The notes below the pieces were generated by a model. That model saw nothing but the letters and a program-made list of their open reading frames with translations, had not been told where the DNA came from and searched no databases. Of a stretch of 5,230 nucleotides of DNA, positions 1 through 3,793 are shown piece by piece. Position 1 is the first letter of the stretch. Every line of letters starts with the position of its first letter. Origin of the DNA: JAQBQZ01 sp964554765. GTDB taxonomy: Bacteria; Patescibacteriota; Minisyncoccia; Phycocordibacterales; CAIRYW01. Made by a program: the position numbers and the translations under genes. The stretch lies in NCBI GenBank assembly GCA_964554765.1, contig CAZKPS010000024.1, forward strand, positions 1-5,230, in the 5' to 3' direction.

Positions 1-32
1 ACAAACTATAGACTAGTGATCATTAACTTTTT

Positions 33-1167
33 TTAATCCAGTTCTTGAAGCTTTCGTAATGCAATACCTACAGCAACAGCGAAATCAAGACCTGTCTGTT
101 TCAATAAATCAGAGAGAAAAACTGGAGCATCTACCTTGGCAAAAGGATTACCGAGCACCACCTCAGCTTCAAATCTACTTCGTGCAGTCTCAAAAAAACC
201 CTTCATCGCAACACCACCCCCAGTAAGATACACCTTACTAATGCTTTTATTATGTTTCTTTTGGTAGGAAACCATAAGCCCTCCCGCTTCTCCAAAGATA
301 TAGTCGAGTGTTAGACCCACAATATCATAAACACTCTTCTGATCTGCAGGAGACACTTCACCGAGATTTCTTTTTATCTTCTCTGCCTTTTCGATTGTAA
401 CCTGAAGACCCTTTGCAATACTCTGAGTTATATCCTGTGAGCCCTTATTGATGATGTGAGACTCTTTTACCACTCCTCGTTCAGAAATATAAATCTTTGT
501 TGATGATGCCCCCATATCAAAAATCATCACTGGAGCTATCTCCCTATCAACCAACGATCGAATAGACGCAAACATCTCAATCTCAAAAAAAGTAGTGTGC
601 AATCCTCCTGCCTGAACTATAGAATTATATCCTTGAAGAATCTCATTATGAATTGATACAAGAAGTACCTCTGTTTTGTCTTGTTTTTGAATTTTCTTAT
701 CTTTGTNNNNNNNNNNCTTTGTTTTCGATATCAAAATCAAACGCCTTCTCTTCTTCTTTTGGTATTATCCACCAATCAAGTGCCACTTCAGAAATAGGTA
801 CAGGTATAAACTTACGTGCCTCAATAGGAATAATCTCGCGAAGTTTTGCTTCAGGTAAAGCAGGCATCTCAACAAGCGACACGAGACTCGATCGAAGTGG
901 TATAGAAACACCCGAATTAACTGTTGTTGCATTTGATTCTTTTATTACATCACGAATAGCCTCTCCTATTTTGTCTGGGCCGAGATTTGTTGCTTGACCT
1001 ATCACAAGCCCAGCATATGGACCGAGAGCAAGAGAACCGTAGGTCTTAAGGACCGCTCTCCCCTTTACCTTTGCAAGCTGAACAATCTTGATTGCTGATG
1101 TACCAATATCAATACCAATCACATTGGTATCAGACTTAGCAAAAAAATTTTTAAAAGGATTATCCAT
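33..1167 (-). CDS. pilM: PilM, type IV pilus assembly protein (interrupted by an assembly gap)
   Basis: PilM is an actin-like, nucleotide-binding cytoplasmic protein. It binds the N-terminal tail of PilN and links the type IV pilus inner-membrane complex to the assembly motor. The sequence shows the actin-fold signature in order: phosphate-1 loop VIGIDIGTSAIKIVQL (residues about 16-31), an IPLRSSLVSLVEMPALPEAKL segment (89-109) and an IPIEARKFIPVPI segment (113-125), phosphate-2 loop MIFDMGASSTKIYI (209-222), and adenosine loop VYLTGGGVAMKGF (307-319). Ten Ns at 707-716 put the two halves out of frame as written. Collapsing the shared flank CTTTGT (701-706 and 717-722) gives one frame of 372 residues, close to the usual PilM length. 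So this is one gene, not two. The start is the ATG at 1165-1167, after a TATAAT at 1185-1190; no Shine-Dalgarno site is visible. The stop TAA is at 33-35. The next gene leftward, expected to be pilN from conserved order, lies outside the window. Confidence 0.93.
707..716. other. Ten-N scaffold gap, probably a false gap
   Basis: Ten consecutive Ns interrupt pilM. The base runs on both sides are the same hexamer, CTTTGT (701-706 and 717-722). Removing the Ns and one hexamer deletes 16 bases, which repairs the one-base frame offset between the pilM halves and gives the local protein FDIENKDKKIQ. The simplest reading is that two contigs overlap by six bases and the Ns are a placeholder. A true gap of a multiple of three bases is the alternative. 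Confidence 0.9.
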
Positions 1168-1184
1168 ATAGAATTCAATACATT

Positions 1185-1194
1185 ATTATATAAT
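1185..1194. promoter_or_regulatory. Palindromic bidirectional -10 element between pilM and comF
   Basis: ATTATATAAT is a perfect 10-bp palindrome. Read on the minus strand it gives TATAAT at 1190-1185, 17 bases before the pilM ATG. On the plus strand it gives TATAAT at 1189-1194, 11 bases before the comF ATG at 1206. The two consensus -10 boxes overlap by two bases, so polymerase could probably occupy only one direction at a time. No good -35 is seen on either side. On the comF side the predicted message would have a leader of only about four or five bases. Confidence 0.55.
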
Positions 1195-1205
1195 AGTATA
1201 TCATA

Positions 1206-1973
1206 ATGTTTTTAGAACACACCTCAAAATTAATGAGTAATACAAAATTTTTAGTTTTGTATATTCAAGCGGTTTTAAATCAGACTTATTGTAAGCGATT
1301 AATTCTGAGGTGGGTTCTATTTTTAAATAAAATACTCTGTTTTCCACAAAAGGCTTTTTTTCTTACATTTACAACCGCCGATATCAGACTACAAAATCTG
1401 CACAGTCTCACCACCAAAGATTGGCAACTACTAGCCCGTGAGACCAATCACCCTGACGGCACACTCTCAGTATTTAATTATCAAAACAGAATCATAAGAG
1501 ACTCACTCTATTATATAAAGAACAAAAAAGATGCTCAGATTACTCGGTCTATGTGCCAAATCCTTGTTGATATCCTGCTTGAGGAATTGAGTGAGAGAGA
1601 GGTGCTGAATAATTTCACCTCTCCTCTACTTGTATCTATCCCGAGTACTAAAGATCATATATATAAGAGAGGATATAATCCGAGCGAGGTGATCACAAAA
1701 GAAATATCGGGACTTACTTTAATACCTTATATACCTAATATTATTTTAAAATCGCGACACACTCCTGCACAAAAAACCCTCTCACGATATGAGAGATTAA
1801 AGAATGTAAAGAATTCGATGAGTATAAATACAAGGCATCAAGATAAAATAAAAAATAGATGCGTGATTGTTATTGATGACATTATGACAACAGGTGCAAC
1901 ACTAAAAGAGGCAAAGAGAGTATTACTCAAAGCAGGTGCAAGAAAGATTATGGGAGTGGTGCTGGCGCATTAA
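1206..1973 (+). CDS. comF: ComF-family phosphoribosyltransferase lacking the zinc finger
   Basis: This is a type I phosphoribosyltransferase-fold protein of the ComF/GntX family. Members are linked to natural transformation, but the reaction is not established. The PRPP-binding loop is VIVIDDIMTTGAT (residues 220-232). Upstream are the family blocks PLLVSIPSTKDHIYKRGYNPSEVI (about 140-163) and RHTPAQKTLSRYERLKNVKNSM (184-205). The segment LSVFNYQNRIIRDSLYYIKNKKD (87-109) matches the family's usual 'Y-x-x-x-hR-x-x-hh-x-x-hK' strand-helix. ComF proteins normally begin with paired CxxC zinc ligands. Here the four cysteines (29, 45, 117, 219) are isolated, so no zinc finger can form. The start is uncertain: ATG 1206 lies just after a -10 box, while Met10 (1233) would drop a poorly conserved tail; neither has a Shine-Dalgarno site. 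The stop TAA at 1971-1973 abuts the tRNA-mimic element. pilM is divergent, so co-regulation with pili is plausible. Confidence 0.85.
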   Translation: MFLEHTSKLMSNTKFLVLYIQAVLNQTYCKRLILRWVLFLNKILCFPQKAFFLTFTTADIRLQNLHSLTTKDWQLLARETNHPDGTLSVFNYQNRIIRDSLYYIKNKKDAQITRSMCQILVDILLEELSEREVLNNFTSPLLVSIPSTKDHIYKRGYNPSEVITKEISGLTLIPYIPNIILKSRHTPAQKTLSRYERLKNVKNSMSINTRHQDKIKNRCVIVIDDIMTTGATLKEAKRVLLKAGARKIMGVVLAH

Positions 1974-2139
1974 GAGATCGAGATCCGGCCCCTGATAATT
2001 TCTTCACTATCGCTCAGAAAAAGAGAGCGAGAGTTTCGACCTCGACTAAATTTTGCTGCCTGCAAAATTTGTCTGGTCACCGCCTCGCGGTTTCGCAAGC
2101 TTGCGAAACATCGCTCTGGCGTTCGAATCTCGGTCTCTC
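1973..2139. repeat. Palindrome-rich tRNA-3'-end-mimicking element, copy 1
   Basis: About 167 bases bounded by outward-facing copies of the neighbouring tRNA-Ser 3' end. The left end 1973-1987 matches tRNA bases 2198-2212 at 13 of 15 positions in direct orientation. The right end 2122-2139 matches 2197-2214 in inverted orientation at 17 of 18. The interior holds three hairpin-forming repeats: TCGCTC/GAGCGA (2010-2015/2025-2030), AAATTTTGC/GCAAAATTT (2048-2056/2062-2070), and a perfect 20-bp palindrome centred on AAGCTT (2090-2109). Landmarks shared with copy 2 at 3483-3600 are CTGATAATTT at 1992-2001 and GCAAGCTTGC at 2095-2104. No ORF of note lies inside. It starts on the last base of the comF stop codon, so it fills the space between two convergent transcription units. 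Function is unknown; it could be a MITE/REP-like repeat or a structured RNA. Confidence 0.6.
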
Positions 2140-2148
2140 AATAGTCAG

Positions 2149-2192
2149 AAATAAAAAAAGTACCTGCAACTAAGCAGGTTCTTTTTTTATTT
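2149..2192. terminator. Bidirectional intrinsic terminator between comF and tRNA-Ser(ACU)
   Basis: A 19-base stem (2149-2167 with 2174-2192, one mismatch) closes a six-base loop, AACTAA. The core ACCTGC/GCAGGT is flanked by an A-run on the left and seven Ts on the right, so both strands end in a U-tract. It lies immediately after the tRNA 3' end on the minus strand and could also stop comF transcription. The same core and loop recur at 3610-3651 behind the second tRNA-Ser. Confidence 0.85.
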
Positions 2193-2194
2193 TG

Positions 2195-2281
2195 CGGAGA
2201 GAGCGAGATTCGAACTCGCGGAAGGTATTACCCTTCGGCGGTTTAGTAAACCGCTTGTTTAAGCCACTCACACATCTCTCC
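2195..2281 (-). tRNA. tRNA-Ser with anticodon ACU
   Basis: This is a complete class II tRNA of 87 nt. The acceptor stem is GGAGAGA (2281-2275) with TCTCTCC (2202-2196), and the discriminator is G (2195), as expected for serine. The D stem is a 3-bp TGT/ACA with GAGTGGCTTAA as D loop. The anticodon stem is GCGGT/ACCGC with loop TTACTAA, giving anticodon ACU at 2247-2245. The long variable arm is GAAGG/CCTTC with a 6-base loop. The T arm is GCGAG-TTCGAAT-CTCGC. CCA is not encoded (G is followed by CAAAA). All stems pair without mismatch, so it looks functional. The normal tRNA for AGC/AGU codons has anticodon GCU, which is present at 3654-3742. A34 is unusual here. It could be a G-to-A change, a sequencing error, or a dedicated AGU reader. 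A promoter lies upstream and a strong terminator downstream. Confidence 0.92.
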
Positions 2282-2293
2282 AAATACCTAACT

Positions 2294-2322
2294 AAGATAA
2301 CCTTATTCTCACTATTAATCAA
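2294..2322 (-). promoter_or_regulatory. Sigma-70-type promoter for tRNA-Ser(ACU)
   Basis: On the minus strand, -35 TTGATT (2322-2317) and -10 TATCTT (2299-2294) are separated by exactly 17 bases. The -10 ends 12 bases before the tRNA 5' end, which leaves room for a short leader removed by RNase P. It lies just downstream of the stop of the membrane protein gene at 2338, so the tRNA is probably transcribed independently. Confidence 0.6.
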
Positions 2323-2337
2323 GATTTTAAGTTAAAA

Positions 2338-2802
2338 CTACAGGACATCATCTGGGTCCCCTTCTGCAATATCCTGCTCCTTTAGGACATGCATAACATT
2401 CGATTTCATCCCCAGAAATCTCCCAGCAAGTAGTCCTGCAAAAACACTCACGGTAAAGAAAGAAAGTTCTACCCCGTGAATCCAGTGACCAAATATCCAC
2501 TTGCGATTAAGATCAATAATGATGAAGAGTATAAGGACAATAAATCCAACAGTATCGAGTTTTGCAATCACCTTCTCTTTTTCATCGTGCCACACAACAC
2601 CCGAGAGCCTCCCTCTTATTATTCCTACAAACATTCCAATACAAACACCAGAAATTGCAAGAAGCGACGACATATCCCCTACAATCACTTCTTTTATAAT
2701 ATAGATTGCGAGCGCAATAGAAATAAAAAGAAATATATATAATTGATAAAATAGCCTTTTTCCTATGTGTGGGTGAATATGATTGTCGTGTAATTTTTCC
2801 AT
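2338..2802 (-). CDS. Small integral membrane protein of unknown function (154 aa)
   Basis: I do not recognise this family. The protein has a short basic/histidine-rich N-terminus (HDNHIHPHIGKR, residues 5-16). Four hydrophobic segments follow, at about 17-37, 44-64, 83-99 and 108-130, then an acidic C-terminal tail (EQDIAEGDPDDVL, 142-154). Between helices 2 and 3 lies a charged loop, RGRLSGVVWHDEKEKVIAKLD (63-83). Helix 4 carries a GLLAGRFLGM motif with small residues (123-132). There is no cleavable signal peptide, so it is probably an inner-membrane protein. The layout vaguely recalls CcdC/DUF1453-like membrane proteins, but I see no diagnostic match. The start is the ATG at 2800-2802; an AGGA lies only three bases upstream, too close to be a convincing Shine-Dalgarno site. 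The stop is TAG at 2338-2340. The opposite-strand ORFs here are shadows. Confidence 0.75.
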   Translation of the reverse strand: MEKLHDNHIHPHIGKRLFYQLYIFLFISIALAIYIIKEVIVGDMSSLLAISGVCIGMFVGIIRGRLSGVVWHDEKEKVIAKLDTVGFIVLILFIIIDLNRKWIFGHWIHGVELSFFTVSVFAGLLAGRFLGMKSNVMHVLKEQDIAEGDPDDVL

Positions 2803-2827
2803 TTATCCTAGAAAATTTTAGCTGTTA

Positions 2828-2888
2828 AAAAAGTTGGCCAATTCCGTAACATTATTTTTGCATAAAATCCCTATTTGACCAACTTTTT
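2828..2888. repeat. Inverted repeat upstream of the membrane protein gene
   Basis: AAAAAGTTGGCCA (2828-2840) is repeated in inverse orientation at 2876-2888 with one mismatch (12 of 13). The spacer is 35 bases. The loop is too long for an efficient intrinsic terminator. It sits in the upstream region of the gene starting at 2802, so a protein-binding pair of half-sites or an extended hairpin is possible. Confidence 0.45.
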
Positions 2889-2892
2889 CTTG

Positions 2893-2989
2893 TTATGCAA
2901 TTTATATATAAAAAAATAATTTAATTGGTGAAATTACAAAAGTTTGAGAAATCTAAAAGTCATATACTGTTATAACTCAAATTGCATAA
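2893..2989. repeat. 11-bp perfect inverted repeat enclosing an AT-rich gene-free stretch
   Basis: TTATGCAATTT (2893-2903) and AAATTGCATAA (2979-2989) are perfect inverted copies separated by 75 bases. A third copy of the core, TTGCATAA, occurs at 2858-2865. The intervening bases are almost all A/T and hold no ORF. The repeat lies between the small gene ending at 3013 and the membrane protein gene starting at 2802. It could be operator sites or the ends of a tiny decayed element. Confidence 0.4.
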
Positions 2990-3012
2990 TGACAGCCAAA
3001 ACTTTAGAGGAT

Positions 3013-3246
3013 TTATTTCTTCTTTTCGTCTCGAAGCACAATCATCTGTATAGCTTTATTCACCACTCTCGAATCTATTGGTGGCATAAACTTTGCTGCT
3101 TCTTTTGCAGAGGAGTCGGGATGAGCTTTGAGAAAATCATGAAGCTCAACAAGACCCTCGGCTTCACGCTGGAGTTTCTGTTCTTCAGCGAGGTCAACGA
3201 CGAGTGCCGGATGAGTGTTTTGATTTTTTGGGTCAAAGGGATTCAT
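3013..3246 (-). CDS. Small soluble hypothetical protein (77 aa)
   Basis: I do not recognise this protein. It is highly charged and lacks cysteine, tryptophan and membrane segments. Residues about 1-12 (MNPFDPKNQNTH) look unstructured. A long predicted helix follows at about 17-41 (VDLAEEQKLQREAEGLVELHDFLKA), then a proline break (AHPDSSAKEAAKFMPP), then a second helix at about 59-73 ending in a basic tail (RDEKKK). The two-helix layout with HPDSSAKEAAKF resembles a small helical DNA- or protein-binding domain, but this is only an impression. The ATG at 3244-3246 lies seven bases after an extended -10 box (3254-3262), so the mRNA is probably leaderless; no Shine-Dalgarno site is present. A terminator hairpin just upstream isolates the gene. 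The overlapping plus-strand ORF of 179 residues runs through two terminators and is judged a shadow. Confidence 0.65.
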   Translation of the reverse strand: MNPFDPKNQNTHPALVVDLAEEQKLQREAEGLVELHDFLKAHPDSSAKEAAKFMPPIDSRVVNKAIQMIVLRDEKKK

Positions 3247-3253
3247 AAATTAG

Positions 3254-3262
3254 ATTTTAACA
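3254..3262 (-). promoter_or_regulatory. Extended -10 promoter for the 77-aa gene
   Basis: The minus strand reads TGTTAAAAT, a TGn motif joined to TAAAAT (3259-3254). The -10 ends seven bases before the ATG at 3246, so the first transcribed base should fall at or very near the start codon. No clear -35 can be recognised because that region is occupied by the terminator hairpin at 3269-3298. Confidence 0.5.
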
Positions 3263-3268
3263 TAAAAC

Positions 3269-3298
3269 AAAATCCGACACATAAATGTGTCGGATTTT
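3269..3298. terminator. Bidirectional intrinsic terminator hairpin
   Basis: A perfect 14-base inverted repeat (3269-3282 with 3285-3298) has core CCGACACAT/ATGTGTCGG and is flanked by A and T runs on both sides. In practice the loop would open to about six bases. It can terminate in either direction. It lies directly upstream of the 77-aa gene and shields that gene from leftward read-through. Confidence 0.85.
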
Positions 3299-3311
3299 TA
3301 TCTGTCCTTAA

Positions 3312-3368
3312 TTATTTTACCTCCTTAAGCTCAAGAGAAATATCAAGTACTACTTCATCAGAAACCAT
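3312..3368 (-). CDS. Possible 18-aa mini-ORF with a strong ribosome-binding site
   Basis: On the minus strand an ATG (3368-3366) opens an 18-codon frame, MVSDEVVLDISLELKEVK, ending in TAA. It is preceded by GGGAGG (3378-3373) with a four-base spacer, one of the few good Shine-Dalgarno-like sequences in the window. A second AAGGAGG lies within the last codons, with no ORF after it. The frame sits between two terminator hairpins (3269-3298 and 3394-3435) and has no visible promoter, so expression is doubtful. It may be a gene remnant, a leader peptide, or chance. The GGGAGG is also part of the arm of a larger hairpin (3373-3451). Confidence 0.2.
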   Translation of the reverse strand: MVSDEVVLDISLELKEVK

Positions 3369-3393
3369 CACACCTCCCGCTTCTATCAGCACA

Positions 3394-3435
3394 ATTCAAA
3401 AAACAACTCCAAGCAGATGGAGTTGTTTTTTGAAT
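3394..3435. terminator. 18-bp perfect hairpin, bidirectional terminator
   Basis: ATTCAAAAAACAACTCCA (3394-3411) and its exact inverse complement (3418-3435) enclose the six-base loop AGCAGA. The inner CAACTCCA/TGGAGTTG stem is followed by six Ts on either strand, the form of a two-way intrinsic terminator. It is itself bracketed by a partial outer inverted repeat (CCTCCCGCTTC near 3373-3383, GAAGCGGAGGG at 3441-3451), giving a two-tier stem. No protein gene adjoins it directly. Confidence 0.8.
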
Positions 3436-3439
3436 CTAC

Positions 3440-3470
3440 GGAAGCGGAGGGATTTTCGAAGCTTACAGCT
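3440..3470. repeat. Degenerate tRNA-Ser 3'-end-like fragment plus small hairpin
   Basis: The plus strand GGAAGCGGAGGGATTTTCGAA (about 3440-3460) resembles the complement of a tRNA-Ser acceptor/T-arm, as at 3655-3673, with a two-base expansion in the T loop. It runs into GAAGCT-TAC-AGCTTC (3458-3472), a small stem-loop. It is a further, weaker member of the tRNA-fragment cluster. Chance similarity is possible because the match is short. Confidence 0.3.
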
Positions 3471-3482
3471 TCAGTGTTGTTA

Positions 3483-3600
3483 ATGGAGGGATTCGGTCAC
3501 TGATAATTTACTCGCCGTCGCTCCTAAATTTCAGTGACCCCGACTCGCAACCTCGCAAGCTTGCTCGGTATTAGCTCCGTCTTTCGAATCCCTCCATCTC
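3483..3600. repeat. Palindrome-rich tRNA-3'-end-mimicking element, copy 2
   Basis: Its ends are a perfect 13-bp inverted repeat, ATGGAGGGATTCG (3483-3495) and CGAATCCCTCCAT (3585-3597). Both are copies of the 3' end of the adjacent tRNA-Ser(GCU). The right end is the exact inverse of tRNA bases 3656-3673 over 18 bases (3583-3600); the left end is a direct copy of 13 bases. The interior contains a strong hairpin, GGTCACTGA-T-AATTTA (3495-3510) with TAAATT-TCAGTGACC (3525-3539), and the palindrome GCAAGCTTGC (3555-3564). CTGATAATTT at 3500-3509 and GCAAGCTTGC lie 17 bases from the left end and about 40 from the right end, nearly as in copy 1 (19 and about 39). It encodes no protein. Its relation to copy 1 is clear in architecture but sequence identity is patchy. 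Confidence 0.65.
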
Positions 3601-3609
3601 AATACACTG

Positions 3610-3651
3610 AAATTAAAAAGAACCTGCAACTAAGCAGGTTCTTTTTAATTT
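3610..3651. terminator. Intrinsic terminator of tRNA-Ser(GCU), perfect 18-bp stem
   Basis: AAATTAAAAAGAACCTGC (3610-3627) pairs perfectly with 3634-3651 around loop AACTAA. U-tracts form on both strands. It lies three bases after the tRNA discriminator. The core AACCTGC/GCAGGTT and the loop are the same as in the hairpin behind tRNA-Ser(ACU) at 2149-2192. Outside this stem the flanks continue the dyad: tRNA 3' end on the right, its inverted copy on the left. Confidence 0.88.
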
Positions 3652-3653
3652 TG

Positions 3654-3742
3654 CGGAGATGGAGGGATTCGAACCCTCGGTGCGCTTTAAGACGCACGCC
3701 TCTTTAGCAAAGAGGTAGATTAAACCACTCTCCCACATCTCC
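3654..3742 (-). tRNA. tRNA-Ser(GCU)
   Basis: This is a class II tRNA of 89 nt that decodes AGC/AGU. The acceptor stem is GGAGATG (3742-3736) with CATCTCC (3661-3655), and the discriminator is G (3654). The D stem is GGA/TCT with loop GAGTGGTTTAA. The anticodon stem is CCTCT/AGAGG with loop TTGCTAA, giving anticodon GCU at 3708-3706. The long variable arm is built on GTGCG/CGCAC. The T arm is GAGGG-TTCGAAT-CCCTC. CCA is not encoded. Its stems differ in sequence from the tRNA-Ser at 2195-2281, so this is not a recent duplicate. A strong terminator follows. The upstream -10 is not clear: a TAAAAT lies too close to the 5' end to serve. Confidence 0.96.
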
Positions 3743-3775
3743 AAATTTTAAATTCAAAAAAACAAATCAATTCAT

Positions 3776-3793
3776 CAAAGAGGCAGATTAGAC
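3776..3793. repeat. Partial duplication of the tRNA-Ser(GCU) anticodon/D-arm sequence
   Basis: CAAAGAGGCAGATTAGAC matches CAAAGAGGTAGATTAAAC inside the tRNA (3708-3725) at 16 of 18 positions, same orientation, 68 bases away. The tRNA copy covers the anticodon 3' strand through the D arm. It is another sign that pieces of tRNA-Ser have been copied repeatedly around this locus. Confidence 0.45.

Noticed and set aside
653..997. Plus-strand ORF opposite pilM, crossing the N gap
   Set aside because: It is the antisense shadow of conserved pilM coding sequence and depends on translating Ns; its composition is Ser-rich, as expected of a shadow.
33..1167. pilM as two separate genes or a true frameshift pseudogene
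   Set aside because: The frame break coincides exactly with the N gap and vanishes when the shared flanking hexamer is merged; all motifs are present once.
2090..2109. 20-bp palindrome as a stand-alone intrinsic terminator
   Set aside because: It has no loop and no following U-tract; it is better regarded as part of the repeat element.
2195..2281. tRNA-Leu or tRNA-Tyr instead of tRNA-Ser
   Set aside because: The discriminator base is G, not A, and the seven-base anticodon loop closed by a perfect five-pair stem fixes the anticodon as ACU, which matches no Leu or Tyr codon.
2944..3483. 179-residue plus-strand ORF
   Set aside because: It overlaps the more plausible 77-aa minus-strand gene, runs straight through two perfect terminator hairpins, has an odd Cys/Trp/Phe-rich composition and no ribosome-binding site or recognisable motif.
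1973..3745. CRISPR array
   Set aside because: The repeats are few, irregularly spaced, imperfect and explained by tRNA 3'-end copies and hairpins; no unit repeats with uniform spacers occur.
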